In this document: positions 8,944-21,577 of the stretch, piece by piece | How positions within the stretch are numbered: position 1 is the stretch's first letter | How the letters are laid out: each line of letters opens with the position of its first letter | Assembly: GCA_024703915.1 (NCBI GenBank) | Contig: CP087969.1 | Coordinates: forward strand, 3,224,001 to 3,288,000 | Length of the DNA: 64,000 nt | Direction: 5' to 3' | Origin: Massilia sp. H-1 | GTDB taxonomy: Bacteria > Pseudomonadota > Gammaproteobacteria > Burkholderiales > Burkholderiaceae_D | Made by a program: the position numbers and the translations under genes | The notes under the pieces: model-generated | What the model saw: only the letters and a program-made list of their open reading frames with translations | What the model was told of the DNA's origin: nothing | Database searches by the model: none

Positions 8944-11117
8944 TTATTCGACGTTCATTTCCTTGAGCAGGTTGTCGGCTTTGTCGACATGCTTCATGTT
9001 CCACAGCATGTAGCGCACGTCGACCTGGATGTCGCGCGTGTTGGCCTTGTTGTAGTCCCAGTCCGAAATGATCGAGTCGAGCGTGCCGTCGAAGGCCAGG
9101 CCGATGAACTCGCCCTTGGCGTTCAGCGCAGCCGAACCCGAATTGCCGCCGGTGATGTCGAGCGTGGCCAGGTAGTTGACCGGCACCGATTTGAGCTTGG
9201 GATCGGCATACTTGCCGAAGTCCTTGGCCTTGATCGCCGCCAGCTGCGCTTCCGGTGCGTTGAACTCGCCTTCGCCGGTCGCCTTGGCCACCACGCCGTT
9301 GAGGGTGGTGAAGGCTTTCCAGGAGCCGGTGCCGTCGGCGCCATGGTCGCGGCCCTTGATGTTGCCGTAGGTGACGCGCAGGGTGCCGTTGGCGTCAGGA
9401 TAAACGGCGCGGCCCTTGCTGTTCATGTAGGCGATCTTGGCCTGCATGTAGTTGGCGTAGGATTTCTGGATCTTGCCAGCCAGTTCGTCTTCCTCGGCCT
9501 CTTCCTGCATGTCCTGGGCGTACATGGCGACCGCGGCCTGGATGAAGCTGTCGTTGCTGGCCTTGAACTCGTCCGGCTTCATGGTCAGCAGCGCCGTGCG
9601 CGCGGCCTTGTCATTCAGGCGCGAACCGGCGTACAGCTTGTCGAGCATGTCCTTGAGCTGGGATTCGGTCATGCCGTCCACGATGCCGATCGCGGCATCG
9701 AGGTGGGCATGGCGCTGGGCCTTCGGCTGGGCCGCGTATTTGACCAGGCTGTTCAGTGCCAGCGCCTTGTCGACCTTTTCGTCGTAGGTGCGGTCGAACG
9801 CTTCGATGCCCGCCTTGAGGCGCTTCCAGATCGCGTTCCTGGAAGCCTAGCCTTGCGCTCCACGTTCGGTTTCAGCGTTTCATTGGCCAGGCGCAGCATC
9901 TGACGCGCGTCACCAGCAGGCGCGGCATCGAGCGGAACACGTAGTAGTCGCGGCGCACGTTGGCGTCGCGCTCGGCGATCAGTTTTTCCACCAGGTCGAT
10001 GTCGGCGCCAAACTGCTGCTGGCGGGGTTAGCACGGCGTGGATCCAGGCTTTCATGTCCGCGTGTTCGCGCGTTTTGCGCTCGAGGAAGTCGCTGCTTAA
10101 GCATAGCTGGTCAGCATGCCCTTGCGGTTCTTGTAGTAGTTGTTGGTGCTTAAGCAACTTCGCCCCGCGTATTTCAGGCGCACGTCTTCGTTGCTCTTGG
10201 TTTCACGCGCGATGATGGCCAGGCGTTCGCCCGACATTTTCACGTAAGCCGGATAGGCGAAGTCGAAGGTGAACGCCACTTCCGACGGCAGGCGGTGGCG
10301 GTTGGTGGCGCCCGGATAGCCCAGGGCCATGATGAAGTCGCCTTCCTTGACGCCTTCCTTGGCGATCTTCAGGAAGCTGGCCTAGGCTGGTAAGGCACGT
10401 TGTCCTTGCTGGAAGTCGGCAGCCTTGCCGTCGCGGCTGACGTAGGCGCGGTAGAAGCCGTAGTCGCCGGTGTGGCGCGGCCACATCCAGTTGTCGGTGT
10501 CGCCGCCGAATTTGCCCACGCCGTAGGCATGGTGCATGCACCAGGCGCACGTCGTGGATTTCCAGCTGCTTGGTGAGGTAGTACTCCAGGCCGCCGTAGT
10601 AGGTATTGACGCTGCAGCGATGGCTAGGCGTCCTGTTCGCATTCGGCCACCAGGCGCTTGCTGGCGCGCTCGATGGCGTCCACGCGGGCCTTGCTAGACC
10701 AGCTTGGCCACGTCGGCGCTGACGATCTTGTCGGACACATTGGTCACGGCGCGGGTCACGTACACGCGGCTGCCCGGCGCGGCTTAAGCAATTCTTCGGC
10801 GTAGCTGTGCGCCAGGAAGCCGTTGGCCAGCAGGTCGCGCTCGGGCGTCGAGTTGATGGCCACGCTGTTGTAAACACAGTGGTGATTGGTTGCCACCAGG
10901 CCTTGCGGCGAGACGAAGGAGGCCGAGCATCCGCCCAGGCTCACGATCGCGTTCATCGGGAATTCGGTCAGCTTGGTCAGCGCGGCAGGGTCGAGCTTGA
11001 GGCCGATGGCTTTGAGTTGCTTGGCTACTTGTGGCAGCTGTTGCGGCATCCACATGCCTTCGTCGGCATGGGCCGCTGCGCTACTGAGCATAGCGAGCGT
11101 GAGGAGTGTCTTTTCAT
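8944..11117 (-). CDS. S46 family dipeptidyl peptidase (DPP7/DPP11-like)
   Basis: A secreted or periplasmic serine exopeptidase of about 715 residues that removes dipeptides from peptide N-termini. After a signal peptide (LLTLAMLSSAAAHA) the mature N-terminus DEGMWMPQQLPQ is typical of S46. The trypsin-like catalytic residues are visible: His in VATNHHCVYNSV and Ser in GGNSGSAALNAKGEFIGLAF. The start at 11117 needs one more A in the run after ATG to join the signal peptide in frame. About nine breaks occur, most on the recurring word (9849, 10096, 10148, 10382, 10622, 10783). S46 enzymes support growth on peptides. It is monocistronic, with its own terminator. Confidence 0.85.
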
Positions 11118-11250
11118 GCGGGATGGTCTCTCGTTGCAGTTCGATGGGAGCTTTTTGGGCGATCCAAAGTATCCCCAGCGTGCCGGGTTTCGTCAACCAA
11201 ATTCTAGTTATGCTTTGGTCAATTTCACTGGTGAAATTTCATGCATATAG

Positions 11251-12528
11251 TCAGAGCTGGTCGCCGATCAGGGAGGCGATTTCATGCCTACCGCCTTCTC
11301 GGTCAGCGAACGGTTCGACCACTCGGCCAGCGTGATCTTGCGGCTGCGTTGCCAGTCTTCGTTGAAGACCGCCACCTGGGCCCGGGCGAAGGCGGGATCG
11401 ATGACATTCAGGTTCGCTTCGTCGTTGAGGCTGAACGAGCGCTGGTCGAAATTGGTGGAGCCCACCGAGACCACCAGCGCATCGACCACCAGCGCCTTGA
11501 CGTGGTACATGGTGGGCTGGTATTCGGCGATCTCGACGCCTACCGCGAGCAGGTCGCCCCAGCGTTCGCGCGAGGCGGCGCGCACGATGTCGGAATCGAT
11601 GTCCTTGCCGGGCGTGATGATGCGCACCCTGACGCCGCGCCTGGCGGCGGCCACCAGGGCGCGGATGCTCAGCTCGTCCGGCACGAAATATGAACTCGAC
11701 AAATCGATCGTGTGCCTGGCGGCAGTGATCGACATCAGGTACATGAGCAGCATGCTTTCGCTGCCGCCCTGCGGCGAGCTGCTGAACATTTGCGCCGCGT
11801 GGCCGCCGCGCGCGGCCAGCGCGGGGAAGTAGGGGGGCCGTCGAGCACGACGCCGGTGGCCTTGGTCCAGTTGTCGGCGAACACGGCTTGCATCTGGCCC
11901 ACGACCGGGCCTTCGACCCGGAAATGGGTGTCGCGCCAGTGCTGCTTGTCTTGCGCCTTGCCGCGCCACTGGTCGGCAATGCCGACCCCGCCGGTAAAGC
12001 CGATCTTGCCGTCGACCACCAGCAGCTTGCGGTGGGTCCGGTTGTTCAGTTTGGTAAATTTCCACCACACGGGCTTGTGAAAGCGCTCCAGCTTCACGCC
12101 CGCCGCTTGCATCGATGCCATGGCGGCGTCGTCCATTTTCATGCTGCCGATGAAGTCGAGCATCAGGTGGACCTTGACGCCACAGCAGCGCTCGGCCAGG
12201 GCCTCGGAAAATTCCTGGCCGATGGTTTCGGACCAGTAGATATAGGTTTCGAAGGTGATCGTGTGTTCGGCTTCGCGGATCGCCTTGAGCATGGCGGGAA
12301 AGATCTGGTCCCCATTGAGCAGCACCTCGACCCGGTTGCCGTCCACGATGGGCGGCCCCAGCAGCACACCCATGGAGCGCCGGAATTGCGGGTCGCTTAG
12401 GCGTCGTACAGGCGCTGCAGCTGGCGCTCGATTTTCTTTTCGCTGGGCATGAAGTTGAAGACCAGGAATACCGACAGCAAGGTCAGCATGCAGGCGATCA
12501 GGGCCACGGCAAACGGATGCTGTTTCAT
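11251..12528 (-). CDS. Phospholipase D-family cardiolipin synthase
   Basis: A membrane-anchored cardiolipin synthase-like enzyme of about 425 residues. One N-terminal helix (FAVALIACMLTLLSVFLVF) precedes two HKD phospholipase D motifs: HRKLLVVDGKIGFTGG and HVKALVVDALVVSVGSTNFD. Both motifs keep His, Lys and Asp, so the enzyme should be active in condensing phosphatidylglycerol to cardiolipin at the inner membrane. The ATG at 12528 is chosen because it supplies the anchor. Breaks occur at 12395 (GCTTAGGC), near 11832 and near 11283. It resembles ClsB/ClsC-type proteins with one membrane segment more than ClsA with two. Confidence 0.85.
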
Positions 12529-12541
12529 GTCAGGCGCCAGG

Positions 12542-12573
12542 CGAAAAAAACCAACGCTGTGGGCGTTGGTTAG
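12542..12573 (-). terminator. Terminator downstream of the GlsB-like gene
   Basis: The stem AACCAACGC / GCGTTGGTT around a TGTGG loop is followed on the minus strand by a run of seven T. It lies between the GlsB-like gene and the cardiolipin synthase gene and indicates separate transcription units. Confidence 0.85.
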
Positions 12574-12587
12574 TGGGGTGGAACATC

Positions 12588-12857
12588 TTATCGGGCTTTT
12601 CCGCGGCGCAGCAGATTGACGATCGCGAGCAGGATGACGGCGCCGAGGAAGGAGACCAGCAGCGACGTGATGCTGAAATCGTCGGAATTGATGGTGCCGG
12701 TGCCAAACAGCGGAGAGAGCAGCCAGCCGCCCAGGAAGGCGCCAACGATACCGACCACCACATTGAGGATCATGCCTTGTTCGGCGTCCGTTTTCATGAC
12801 CATGCTGGCCAGCCAGCCCAAGATACCGCCGACGATAATCCAAATGATGAATAACAT
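12588..12857 (-). CDS. GlsB/YeaQ/YmgE family membrane stress protein
   Basis: An intact 89-residue protein with three hydrophobic segments: IIWIIVGGILGWLASMVM, MILNVVVGIVGAFLGGWLL and LLVSFLGAVILLAIVNLL, ending RRGKAR. This is the transglycosylase-associated (YeaQ/YmgE) family of small inner-membrane proteins induced in stationary phase and by envelope or acid stress. A strong ribosome site AGGAGG precedes the ATG. Precise function is not established in the family. Confidence 0.9.
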   Translation of the reverse strand: MLFIIWIIVGGILGWLASMVMKTDAEQGMILNVVVGIVGAFLGGWLLSPLFGTGTINSDDFSITSLLVSFLGAVILLAIVNLLRRGKAR

Positions 12858-13073
12858 GTTGATTCCTCCTATTGGTTAACAAAGTCCCAGACCGCTTGCT
12901 GTTGTGCCGGGCCGTGCAAAAAGCATAGGGGCCTGCCCGATGGTGGTCGGTGCGGCAACGAACGTAGTGGGGCATTGGGTTTCTTTTCAAAATAGGGTGA
13001 GGCAGCGAACGGAAGCGAGCGCGCTGGCGGTCTATCGTGTCGTCACTGACATGAACATTCGAAAGGAAACGTT

Positions 13074-14227
13074 ATGAGCCACTACGATACGTCGTCCCCT
13101 AAACATTCCGGCATGGTCACGGGCCTGTTCCACGACCGCAGCAGCGCCGAGCGCGCCTACAGCGCCGTCGCCGACCGCGGTTACAACAAGGACGATGTCA
13201 CCCTGATGATGTCGGACGACACCCGCAAGCGCCACTTTGCCGACACGGAAACTGAACTGGGCAGCAAGGCTGCCGAAGGCGCTTCGGCGTCGGCGCCGGG
13301 ATCGGCGGCACCATCGGCGCCGTGCTGGCTTGGCGTGGCCGCGGTCGGCACCACCCTGGTCTTGCCTGGCATCGGCCTGGTGGTGGCCGGTCCGCTGGCC
13401 GCCGCGCTGGCTGGCGCGCCGCGCGGGGCGGCCTGGCCGGGGGCCTGGTTGGCGCGCTGATCGGCGCCTAAGCATTCCCGAAGAACGCGTCAAGCACTAC
13501 GAAGAAGGCATCAAGAATGGCGGCATCCTGATGGGCGTGAAGCCGCGCAGCACCGAGGACGCGCTGCACATCGAACGCAGCTGGACCGATCACGCCGGTG
13601 AGCACATCATCGGCACCGGCCTCGGTGCGGCGGGCGGCGCCGTGGCCGGGGCCTAAGCATCGGCTCGGCGGCAGGCCCGATCGGCACCATGGTAAGCGCG
13701 GCCATCGGCGGCATTGCCGAGCGGCCTGGCGGGCAAGGGCGCGGCCGAAGTCGTCAATCCGAAGGCGGGCGACGATCTGCCCGAACACCATTTCGCCAAG
13801 GGCATCGGCGCCAAGCAGTGGCGCGGCCATGGGGGCGGCGGCCGGTGCGGTGGGCGGCCCGGCCTAAGCATGGCAGCCGGTGCGGCCATCGGCGCGCTGG
13901 CCGAAGCGGCATGGCGGGCAAGGCCGCGGGCAGTCTGATCAATCCGGAAGTGGAGGCGGCCTACTGGCGCAGTTCCTACCAGACCGCGCCCTACTATTCG
14001 CCAGGCTACACCTATGACGACTACGGCCCTGCCTACGAACTCGGCTACAACAGCCGCGGGCGCTATGTGGGTCAGCAGTTCGATGCGGTGGAAAACGACC
14101 TGGCTGGCGAGTGGGAACGCGTCAAGGGCAAGTCGCGCCTGAACTGGCAGCAAGCCAAGTCGGGCGCGCGGGGCCTGGGACAAGGTCGAGCGCGCTGCCC
14201 GGCGACGCTGACGGCGATGGCCGTTAA
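13074..14227 (+). CDS. Glycine-zipper general stress protein
   Basis: About 380 residues. The N-terminal domain (MVTGLFHDRSSAERAYSAV, then RGYNKDDVTLMMSDDTR) is the heat-induced stress/YflT-like domain. Two to three glycine-zipper hydrophobic blocks follow (GTTLVLPGIGLVVAGPLAAA; GIGAK.. GAAMGAAAGAVGGPA), separated by YEEGIKNGGILMGVKPRS and HHFAKGIGAK. The tail has a Tyr-rich stretch (YYSPGYTYDDYGPAYELGY) and a final helix (FDAVENDLAGEWERVKGKSR). Frame breaks are dense: 13310, 13325, 13425, 13467, 13653, 13725, 13820, 13863, 13908 and 14170, three of them GCCTAAGC. The C-terminus LPGDADGDGR then TAA at 14227 is read in the repaired frame. Likely an envelope stress protein; role unknown. Confidence 0.6.
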
Positions 14228-14244
14228 ACGCCCGCCGCAATAAA

Positions 14245-14268
14245 AAAACCGCGCCTCGGCGCGGTTTC
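14245..14268. terminator. Bidirectional terminator
   Basis: Stem AACCGCGCC / GGCGCGGTT flanked by A-run on the left and T-rich bases on the right, placed between the convergent stress-protein gene and the first YceI gene. It can serve both strands. Confidence 0.85.
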
Positions 14269-14285
14269 TTCTTGAGCGCAAAGAA

Positions 14286-14855
14286 TCAGTTCTTGATCGC
14301 TTCGACCTGGATTGCCAGGCGTACTTCCGGCGAGAACATCGGGATGCCCTTGGTCACGCCGAAGTCGGCGCGGTTGAACACGCCCGACGCATCGGCGCCG
14401 CAGACTTCCTTCTTGTGCATCGGGTGCATGATGCACTTGAAGCGGCCGACGATCAGGGTGACCGGCTTGGTCACGCCATGCAGGGTCAGGTCGCCTTCGA
14501 TGCTGATCGGATCATCGCCCTTGAAGGTGATCGCCTTCGATTTGTAAGTGATGTTCGGGTATTTCGCGACGTCGAAGATGTCTTCCTTGACCGCGTGCGC
14601 ATTCATCGCGTCGAGGCCGAAATCGATCGATGCGGCATCGATGGCGATGTCGAGCGCGCCGGTCTTGGCTGCGCGGTCGAGCACGACGGTGCCGCTGGTT
14701 TTCTTGTACTTGCCGCGCCAGTAGGACAGGCCCATGTGGTCCGCTTCGAACGAAGGATAGGTGTGGGCAGGATCGATCGTGTAGGTGTCGGGCGCGGCCA
14801 TGGCGGAGGCGGCGGTGGTGGCAATCAGGATGGCGAGCAAGCTTTGGATTTTCAT
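14286..14855 (-). CDS. YceI family periplasmic protein
   Basis: An intact 189-residue secreted protein: signal peptide to SAMA, then the YceI lipocalin-like fold with YTIDPAHTYPSFEADHMGLS at its start, TSGTVVLDRAAKTGALDIAI, and LTLHGVTKPVTLIV near the end. YceI proteins bind isoprenoid lipids in a hydrophobic barrel. Two cysteines (FKCIMHPMHKKEVCG) may form a disulfide. It is the last of three genes that run YceI, YceI and cytochrome b561 on the minus strand, a known grouping (yceJ-yceI in E. coli). Confidence 0.9.
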   Translation of the reverse strand: MKIQSLLAILIATTAASAMAAPDTYTIDPAHTYPSFEADHMGLSYWRGKYKKTSGTVVLDRAAKTGALDIAIDAASIDFGLDAMNAHAVKEDIFDVAKYPNITYKSKAITFKGDDPISIEGDLTLHGVTKPVTLIVGRFKCIMHPMHKKEVCGADASGVFNRADFGVTKGIPMFSPEVRLAIQVEAIKN

Positions 14856-14879
14856 GGGTTCCCTTGTAAAAAAGTGGTC

Positions 14880-15435
14880 TTACTTGACTGCGGTGACGTG
14901 GAATTTGATGATGACTTCGTCGGCGACCATGCTGGTGTCTTTCCATTCGCCTTCGCCGATCGTGTAGGTCAGGCGTTTGATCGGCAGCGCGCTTTCAAAC
15001 ACTTGCTTGGCGCCCTCGGCCTTGACGGTGAGCGGGAAGCTGACGTCGGCCGCGCGCCCCTTGATGGTGAGCTTGCCGCTGACGGTCAGCTTGCCGGGGC
15101 TTAGCCGCCTTGATCGCGCTCGACACGAAGCTCGCCTTCGGGAACTGGGCCGCGTTGAACCATTCCTTCTTGGCCACTTCCTTGTTCATGTCGGGGTCGC
15201 CCACGTCGAGGCTGGCGGTGTCGATCTCGACATTCGCCCTGGCCAGTTCCGGCTTGGCCGGGTCGTAGTCGATCTGGGCCGTGAAGCGCTTGAACGGCGC
15301 TTCGACCGGCACGTTCATTTGCTTGAAGGTGGCCGAGACGCGGCTGGCGGCGGCATCGGTCTTGAGCGGTGCGGCGGTCGCGGCCAGGGCCAGGCCCAGC
15401 AGGGCGGCCAGCAGGGTGCCGTGATTGCGTGTCAT
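14880..15435 (-). CDS. Second YceI family protein
   Basis: A paralogue of the adjacent YceI protein, about 185 residues. Signal peptide (LLAALLGLALAATAAP), then RVSATFKQMNVPVEAPFKRF, VEIDTASLDVGDPDMNKEVA and a C-terminal half continuing in another frame to FHVTAVK and TAA. The break at 15102 is GCTTAGCC, read as a corrupted GCCGGC. The pair with different sequences may carry different isoprenoids. It lies 24 bp upstream of the other YceI gene and 22 bp downstream of the cytochrome gene, so the three are one operon. Confidence 0.85.
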
Positions 15436-15457
15436 GGGTGTTCTCCTCAGAAATAGG

Positions 15458-15990
15458 TCAGGACGGCATCATGCGTTTGAGCACGCCGTCGCGGTCGATG
15501 AAATGGTGCTTGAGCGCGGCCAGCACGTGGGCGCCGACGGCGCCAGCCAGCGTCATGTTGAGCCAGAAATGGACGGCCTTGAGCACCGGCTTGAGGGCCG
15601 GATCGGGGCCCATCAGGACCGGCAGCTCGAACAGGCCGAAGTAGACGACCGGGAAACCGGCCGACAGGGTATAGAAGTAGCCCGACAGCGGTACCGCGAA
15701 CATCAGCAGGTAGAGCGCGCCATGCAGGGCGCTGGCGGCGGTCTTTTGCCACGCGGGCATGCTGTCCGGATAGGCGGGGGCGGCGTGGCTCAGGCGCCAC
15801 AGCAGGCGCAGCGCGGCCAGGGCCAGGATGGTCACGCTTCCGCCCACTTGTGCCAGGAGTAATACCTGAGCTTGGTGGGACTGATGCCCGGCATATCGGT
15901 CATCACCAGGCCCATGATGAAGGAGCCGATGATCATCAGTGCGATCAGCCAGTGAAAGACGATGGCGATATTGGTATAGCGCTGCTGCAT
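15458..15990 (-). CDS. Cytochrome b561
   Basis: Inner-membrane di-haem cytochrome of about 177 residues with four helices. Start MQQRYTNIAIVFHWLIALMI with the first haem His in VFHWL; later His residues in YYSWHKW, SALHGALYLLMF and KAVHFWLN complete the axial ligands. One break near 15855. The family moves electrons between quinol and periplasmic acceptors; with YceI partners it may handle lipid-soluble quinones or superoxide (the E. coli relative CybB is a superoxide oxidase). First gene of the YceI operon. Confidence 0.85.
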
Positions 15991-16152
15991 GTTTTACCCC
16001 TGGGGAAATAGTACGTGTTAGGACTAATATACCAAAGAATTCAATTGTGCGCTCGCGTGGGCAGATTACCACGCAGTTGAAAACGAGGTTACCGTTCAGC
16101 TAATGTAAAATCGTGGCGCGGTTTTCGTGTCTTGACCATCAGGGGAAAATTG

Positions 16153-18090
16153 ATGCAAACCCGAATGTATCACCTGGCATGGCCCCTGTCCCTGCTGCTG
16201 GCGCTGCTTAAACATGGCCGCGACCCCGGCGCCGCCGCTGGACATGGCCGACATGTCGATCGAAGACCTGGCCAATATCCAGATCACCTCGGTATCCAAG
16301 AAGCCCGAGCGGCTGGCCGCCGCTGCCGCTTCCGTGTTTGTGATCACCGCCGACGATATCCGCCGCAGCCAAGCTGGGTCAGCATTCCCGAAGCCTTGCG
16401 CCTGGCGCCGAATTTGCAGGTGGCCCAGAGCAACAGCACCACCTACGCGATTTCCGCGCGGTATGAATGGCAGTAACAATTCCGCGCCCAACAAGCTGCT
16501 GGTCATGATCGATGGCCGCTCGGTGTATTCGCCGCTGTTTTCGGGCGTGTTCTGGGAAGTCCAGGAAGTCATGCTCGAAGACGTGGAGCGGATCGAGGTC
16601 ATCAGCGGTCCGGGCGGCACGCTGTGGGGCGTCAATGCCGTCAATGGCGTCATCAACATCATGACGCGCCATGCGAGCGAGACGCACGGCACGCAAGTGT
16701 CGCTGCGGGCGGGCTCGCGCGGCAGCGACAGCGCCTTCCGCCAGGGCGGCGCGAGCGGCGGTTGGGACTGGCGCGTGTACGGCAAATACCAGGACGTGCG
16801 GCGCAGCGAGCTGGCCGGCGGCGGCCCGGTCGATGATGCGCGCCACCTGGCCCAGGCGGGCTTTCGGGCCGACAGCGCGCGCGGCGCCGACCGCTACACC
16901 GTGGGCGGCTCGGCCTACAAGGGGCGTTCCGAGCAACCCTTGCCGGGCTCGATTTCCACCGGCGAAGACGTGCTGCTCGGTCCGATCAGCTCGGATGGCG
17001 TCAACCTCACGGCCAGCTGGCGCCGCGCCCTCGATGGCGGCGCCGAGCTGGCGCTGCAAGCCTATCTCGATTACAGCAAGCGCGACGTGGTGCCCTCGTA
17101 TGCCGAATCGCTCACGATCGCCGATCTGCAGTTCCAGCATTCGCTGGCGCCAATCGGCGCCCACCGGGCGGTCTGGGGCGCCAATCTGCGCCGCTCGCGC
17201 GACGACGTGACGCACGGCCCGATGGTCGCCTTCCTGCCCGCGCAAACGGGCCAGACCTGGGCCAGCCTGTTCGCCCAGGACGAGATCGCGCTGGCCGAGG
17301 CGCTGCGCCTGACGCTGGGCGCGCGCGTCGAACGCAACGATTACACGGGCGCCGAAGTGCTGCCCACGCTGCGCCTGGCATGGACACCGTCGGCCGCGCA
17401 TTCGCTGTGGGGCGCGCTCTCGCGCACGGTGCGCGCGCCGTCCCGCCTCGATGTCGATACCTTCATTCCGGGGGCGCCGCCCTACCTGCTGATCGGCGGG
17501 CCGCAGGTGCGCTCGGAAGTGGCCAAGGTGGCCGAGCTCGGCTATCGCAGCCAGCCACCCTGCGAATCTGTCATTCTCGGCGACCATGTTCCACAACGAT
17601 TACGATCATTTGCGCACCCAGGAAGTGCTGTCGCTCTCGCCCGTGCTGATCGCCTTCGACAGCCTGATGGAAGGCAAGGCGACCGGGATCGAGATGTGGG
17701 GCAGTTATCAGGCCACGCCGAGGTGGCGCCTGAACGCGGGCATCATGGCCCTGCATCAGCGCTTCACGCTCAAGCCCGGCAGCAACGATGCGGCTTAGCC
17801 CCGGTTCCGCGCGCAAGGATCCCGCGCATACGGCGCAGCTGCGCTCCTCGTTCGCGCTGGCCCAGGACAAGGACTTCGACCTGATCGTGCGCAAGGTGGC
17901 GGCGCTCGACAATCCAGCAGTGCCCGGCTACACGGCGATTGACGCGCGGCTGGCCTGGCGCCCGCGGCGCGATGTGGAACTGTCGCTGGTCGGACACAAC
18001 CTGAACGGCAGCCATGGCGAATATGGCGAGGTCGGCACGCGCACCGAAGTGGCGCGCTCGGTCGCCGTCAAGCTGGTCTGGCAACCATGA
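16153..18090 (+). CDS. TonB-dependent outer-membrane receptor
   Basis: About 640 residues. After a signal peptide, a TonB-box-like start and the plug domain are seen: MSIEDLANIQITSVSKKPER, ASVFVITADDIRRSG, LLVMIDGRSVYSPLFSGV, and RIEVISGPGGTLWGVNAVNG, all hallmark plug motifs. The barrel follows to VELSLVGHNLNGSHGEYG near the C-terminus. AGGGGAAAA precedes the ATG. Breaks: 16206, 16371, 16470, 17560 and 17792. This subclass, with GGTLWGVNAVNGVIN, often accompanies signalling proteins rather than classic siderophore systems; the ligand is unknown. Its TGA overlaps an ATG (18087) that starts only a short remnant. Confidence 0.85.
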
Positions 18091-18174
18091 GACAGCGCGC
18101 CGTCGTGGTGCTCTGCGATGGCAGCGATGGTCAGCCAGCAAGCGGCGCGCAACACTGCCGGTGAGCCACACTGA
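18087..18174 (+). pseudogene. Short coupled remnant after the receptor
   Basis: An ATG overlapping the receptor stop (ATGA) opens a signal-peptide-like stretch (MRQRAVVVL, then AMAAMVSQQAARN after one base correction) that ends at TGA 18174. Receptors of this class are often followed by a YfiR-like periplasmic protein, so this may be what is left of one. Too short to identify. The rest of 18175-18344 contains no recognisable gene. Confidence 0.25.
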
Positions 18175-18344
18175 GCGACCATTGGTTTTCAGCACGGACG
18201 CCTGCGCTGTGTCAACAAATTATCCAAAACGCAACGAAAATAAATTAAGTGCAATACTTCTCACATTGATATTGTTGAGATCTTTATACTGCCCGGCGTG
18301 ATTGCCATGTGGCGTTACTCAACTTATCTTGTCAGGATGTTTTC

Positions 18345-19038
18345 GTGAACCTTCGTCTCTCCCTCGTGCTCGTTTCTCTGGTCGCGCTGCTGACCGGCTG
18401 TGCCACCGCTCCTCAAATGCCCGTCGCCGTATCGCCGCAAGTGCTGGCGACCCCGGGTACCCCACATCGGCGTCGTGATGACCGCCTTGCCGAAGGTCGA
18501 TACCGAATTCCCTGGCGCTTACTGCCTGCTGTGCATGGTTGCCGCATCGGCCACCAACAGCACCCTGACCGCCTATACCCGTACCCTGCCGTACGAAGAA
18601 TTGCCGCAGCTGAAAGACCAGCTCGGTGCCGTGCTGAGCAAACGCGGCGCGACCGTGACCATGATCGACAAGGTCGATTTCGAGGCCCTGCCTGACTACG
18701 CGCTTAAGCCACGCCTGACTTCGCGCGCAAGAATTTCACCGCGCTCAAGGCCAAGTACAAGGTCGACAAGCTGGTGGTGATCGCCCTGACCAATGTCGGT
18801 ATCGAACGCCTGTACTCGGCCTACATCCCGACGGCCGATCCGAAAGCCCGTGTTTCCGGCGTCGGCTATCTGGTCAATCTGGATACCAACGCCCTCGAAT
18901 GGTATCTGCCGCTGAACGTGCAGAAAGCGTCCGATGGCAACTGGGATGAGCTAAGCCAAATTCCCTGGCCTGACCAACGCCTATTTCCAGGTGCTGGAAA
19001 TGACCAAGGATGAAGTCATCAAGCCTTTCCAGAACTGA
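18345..19038 (+). CDS. Uncharacterised lipoprotein
   Basis: A protein of about 230 residues from GTG 18345. The N-terminus is a lipoprotein signal, VALLTGCATAP, with the lipobox Cys. The body contains YCLLCMVAASATNSTLTAYT, DQLGAVLSKRGATVTMIDKV, YKVDKLVVIALTNVGIERLY and GVGYLVNLDTNALEWYLPLN. I do not recognise the family. Breaks at 18460, 18703 (GCTTAAGC) and 18950, where GAGCTAAGCC should be GAGCCGGCC (Glu-Pro-Ala). The next gene starts 1 bp after its stop, so the two are probably made together. Confidence 0.55.
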
Positions 19039-19039
19039 T

Positions 19040-19955
19040 ATGGCGCACTCTTTGCCTGACGGCCCTGTTGACCGGCTCGCTGCTGTGCGCGGCGACGCTC
19101 GCGGGCGAGGAAGCGAAGGTGCCATGCGCGCCGATCACGGTCAAGCGCGTCGGCTTGCGCAGCCCCGAAGGCAAGCAAGTCGAGATCCATGGCGCGGTCA
19201 ATTATGACAAGGCCGAAGGCGGTAGCGGCCAGATGATGTATCCGGCGGTGGGCGGCCTGGCCGGTTTGCTGGTCGGGATCGCCACGCACGCGGCCATGTC
19301 GAGCGGGTTGCAAAGCGCCGAGAAACAAAAACTGCGCGAGAGCAGGCGGACGCCATCCTGTTGCCGCACAAGGACTTGCTGGCCACCTACCTGCCGCTCG
19401 AACTGTCGCAGGCGGCCTTGCCGCAGCTGACCGCAGTGCAGGACAAGCGCCTGCTCGCGCAGGCTGCCGTGGCCGACGCCGACGAGGTCGCACTCGAGAC
19501 GGTGCCGGTGTTCTATCTGACCCAGGACCGGCGCGCGCTGATCCTGGAAAATGTGATCGCGATCCGGGTCGCGGGCAATGCCAAGCCGCACGTCATCACC
19601 ACCATTCGGGTGGTGTCGGCGGCGCGCCCCCGGCGAGGGCGAGACCTGGTGGTTCGATGAACAGGCACAGCAACTGCGGGCGCACAGCGCGCGCATGTTT
19701 GCCCAGTCGCTCGACATCGCCCTGGCCGACGTCCAGGCCACGCCCGGCACGGCGGCGCCGTTCAAGACCGTGCGCTTCACCGAAGGCGGTGCCGAGCGCA
19801 TGGAGCGGGCCCAGGTGCTCAGCGAGAAGTGCGGCCAGATCGTGCTGCGCACTTTGCGCGGCAACCTGATGTCGGTGCCGCGCGTGCCGCTCCCGATGCC
19901 GGTACCGCGGCCGAGGCGGGCTGCGAGGCGGGCGCGCAAGGCTGAACCGGGCTAA
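19040..19955 (+). CDS. Uncharacterised secreted protein with glycine-zipper segment
   Basis: About 300 residues. A signal peptide (LTALLTGSLLCAATLA, one base missing after the ATG) is followed by VKRVGLRSPEGKQVEIHGAV, a hydrophobic Gly-rich stretch (YPAVGGLAGLLVGIATHAAM), and a long domain with VPVFYLTQDRRALILENVIA and LRAHSARMFAQSLDIALADV. The C-terminus is Arg/Pro-rich. I do not recognise it. Breaks near 19055, 19340 and 19627. It follows the lipoprotein gene directly and ends just before a terminator. Confidence 0.5.
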
Positions 19956-19963
19956 GCGGGTCG

Positions 19964-21400
<1,437 letters not shown>

Positions 21401-21577
21401 GGCAAAGGCTTCCAGGGGGAGGAGAAAGAGGATCGATTGCGTGCTGCAAAAACGTGCATTTTACCACTGGCGGCCCCGGCAAGCGCAGCTTGCGGCCGCA
21501 CGCCTGGTCCCGGCGCGGCCTGCATCGGCGCCATGCGCGATGCTATACTGTGAGCCAATCCTCCATCCTGAGCATCT

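Noticed and set aside
16379..17596. 405-codon open frame opposite the TonB-dependent receptor
   Set aside because: Antisense shadow; the plus strand has all plug-domain motifs.
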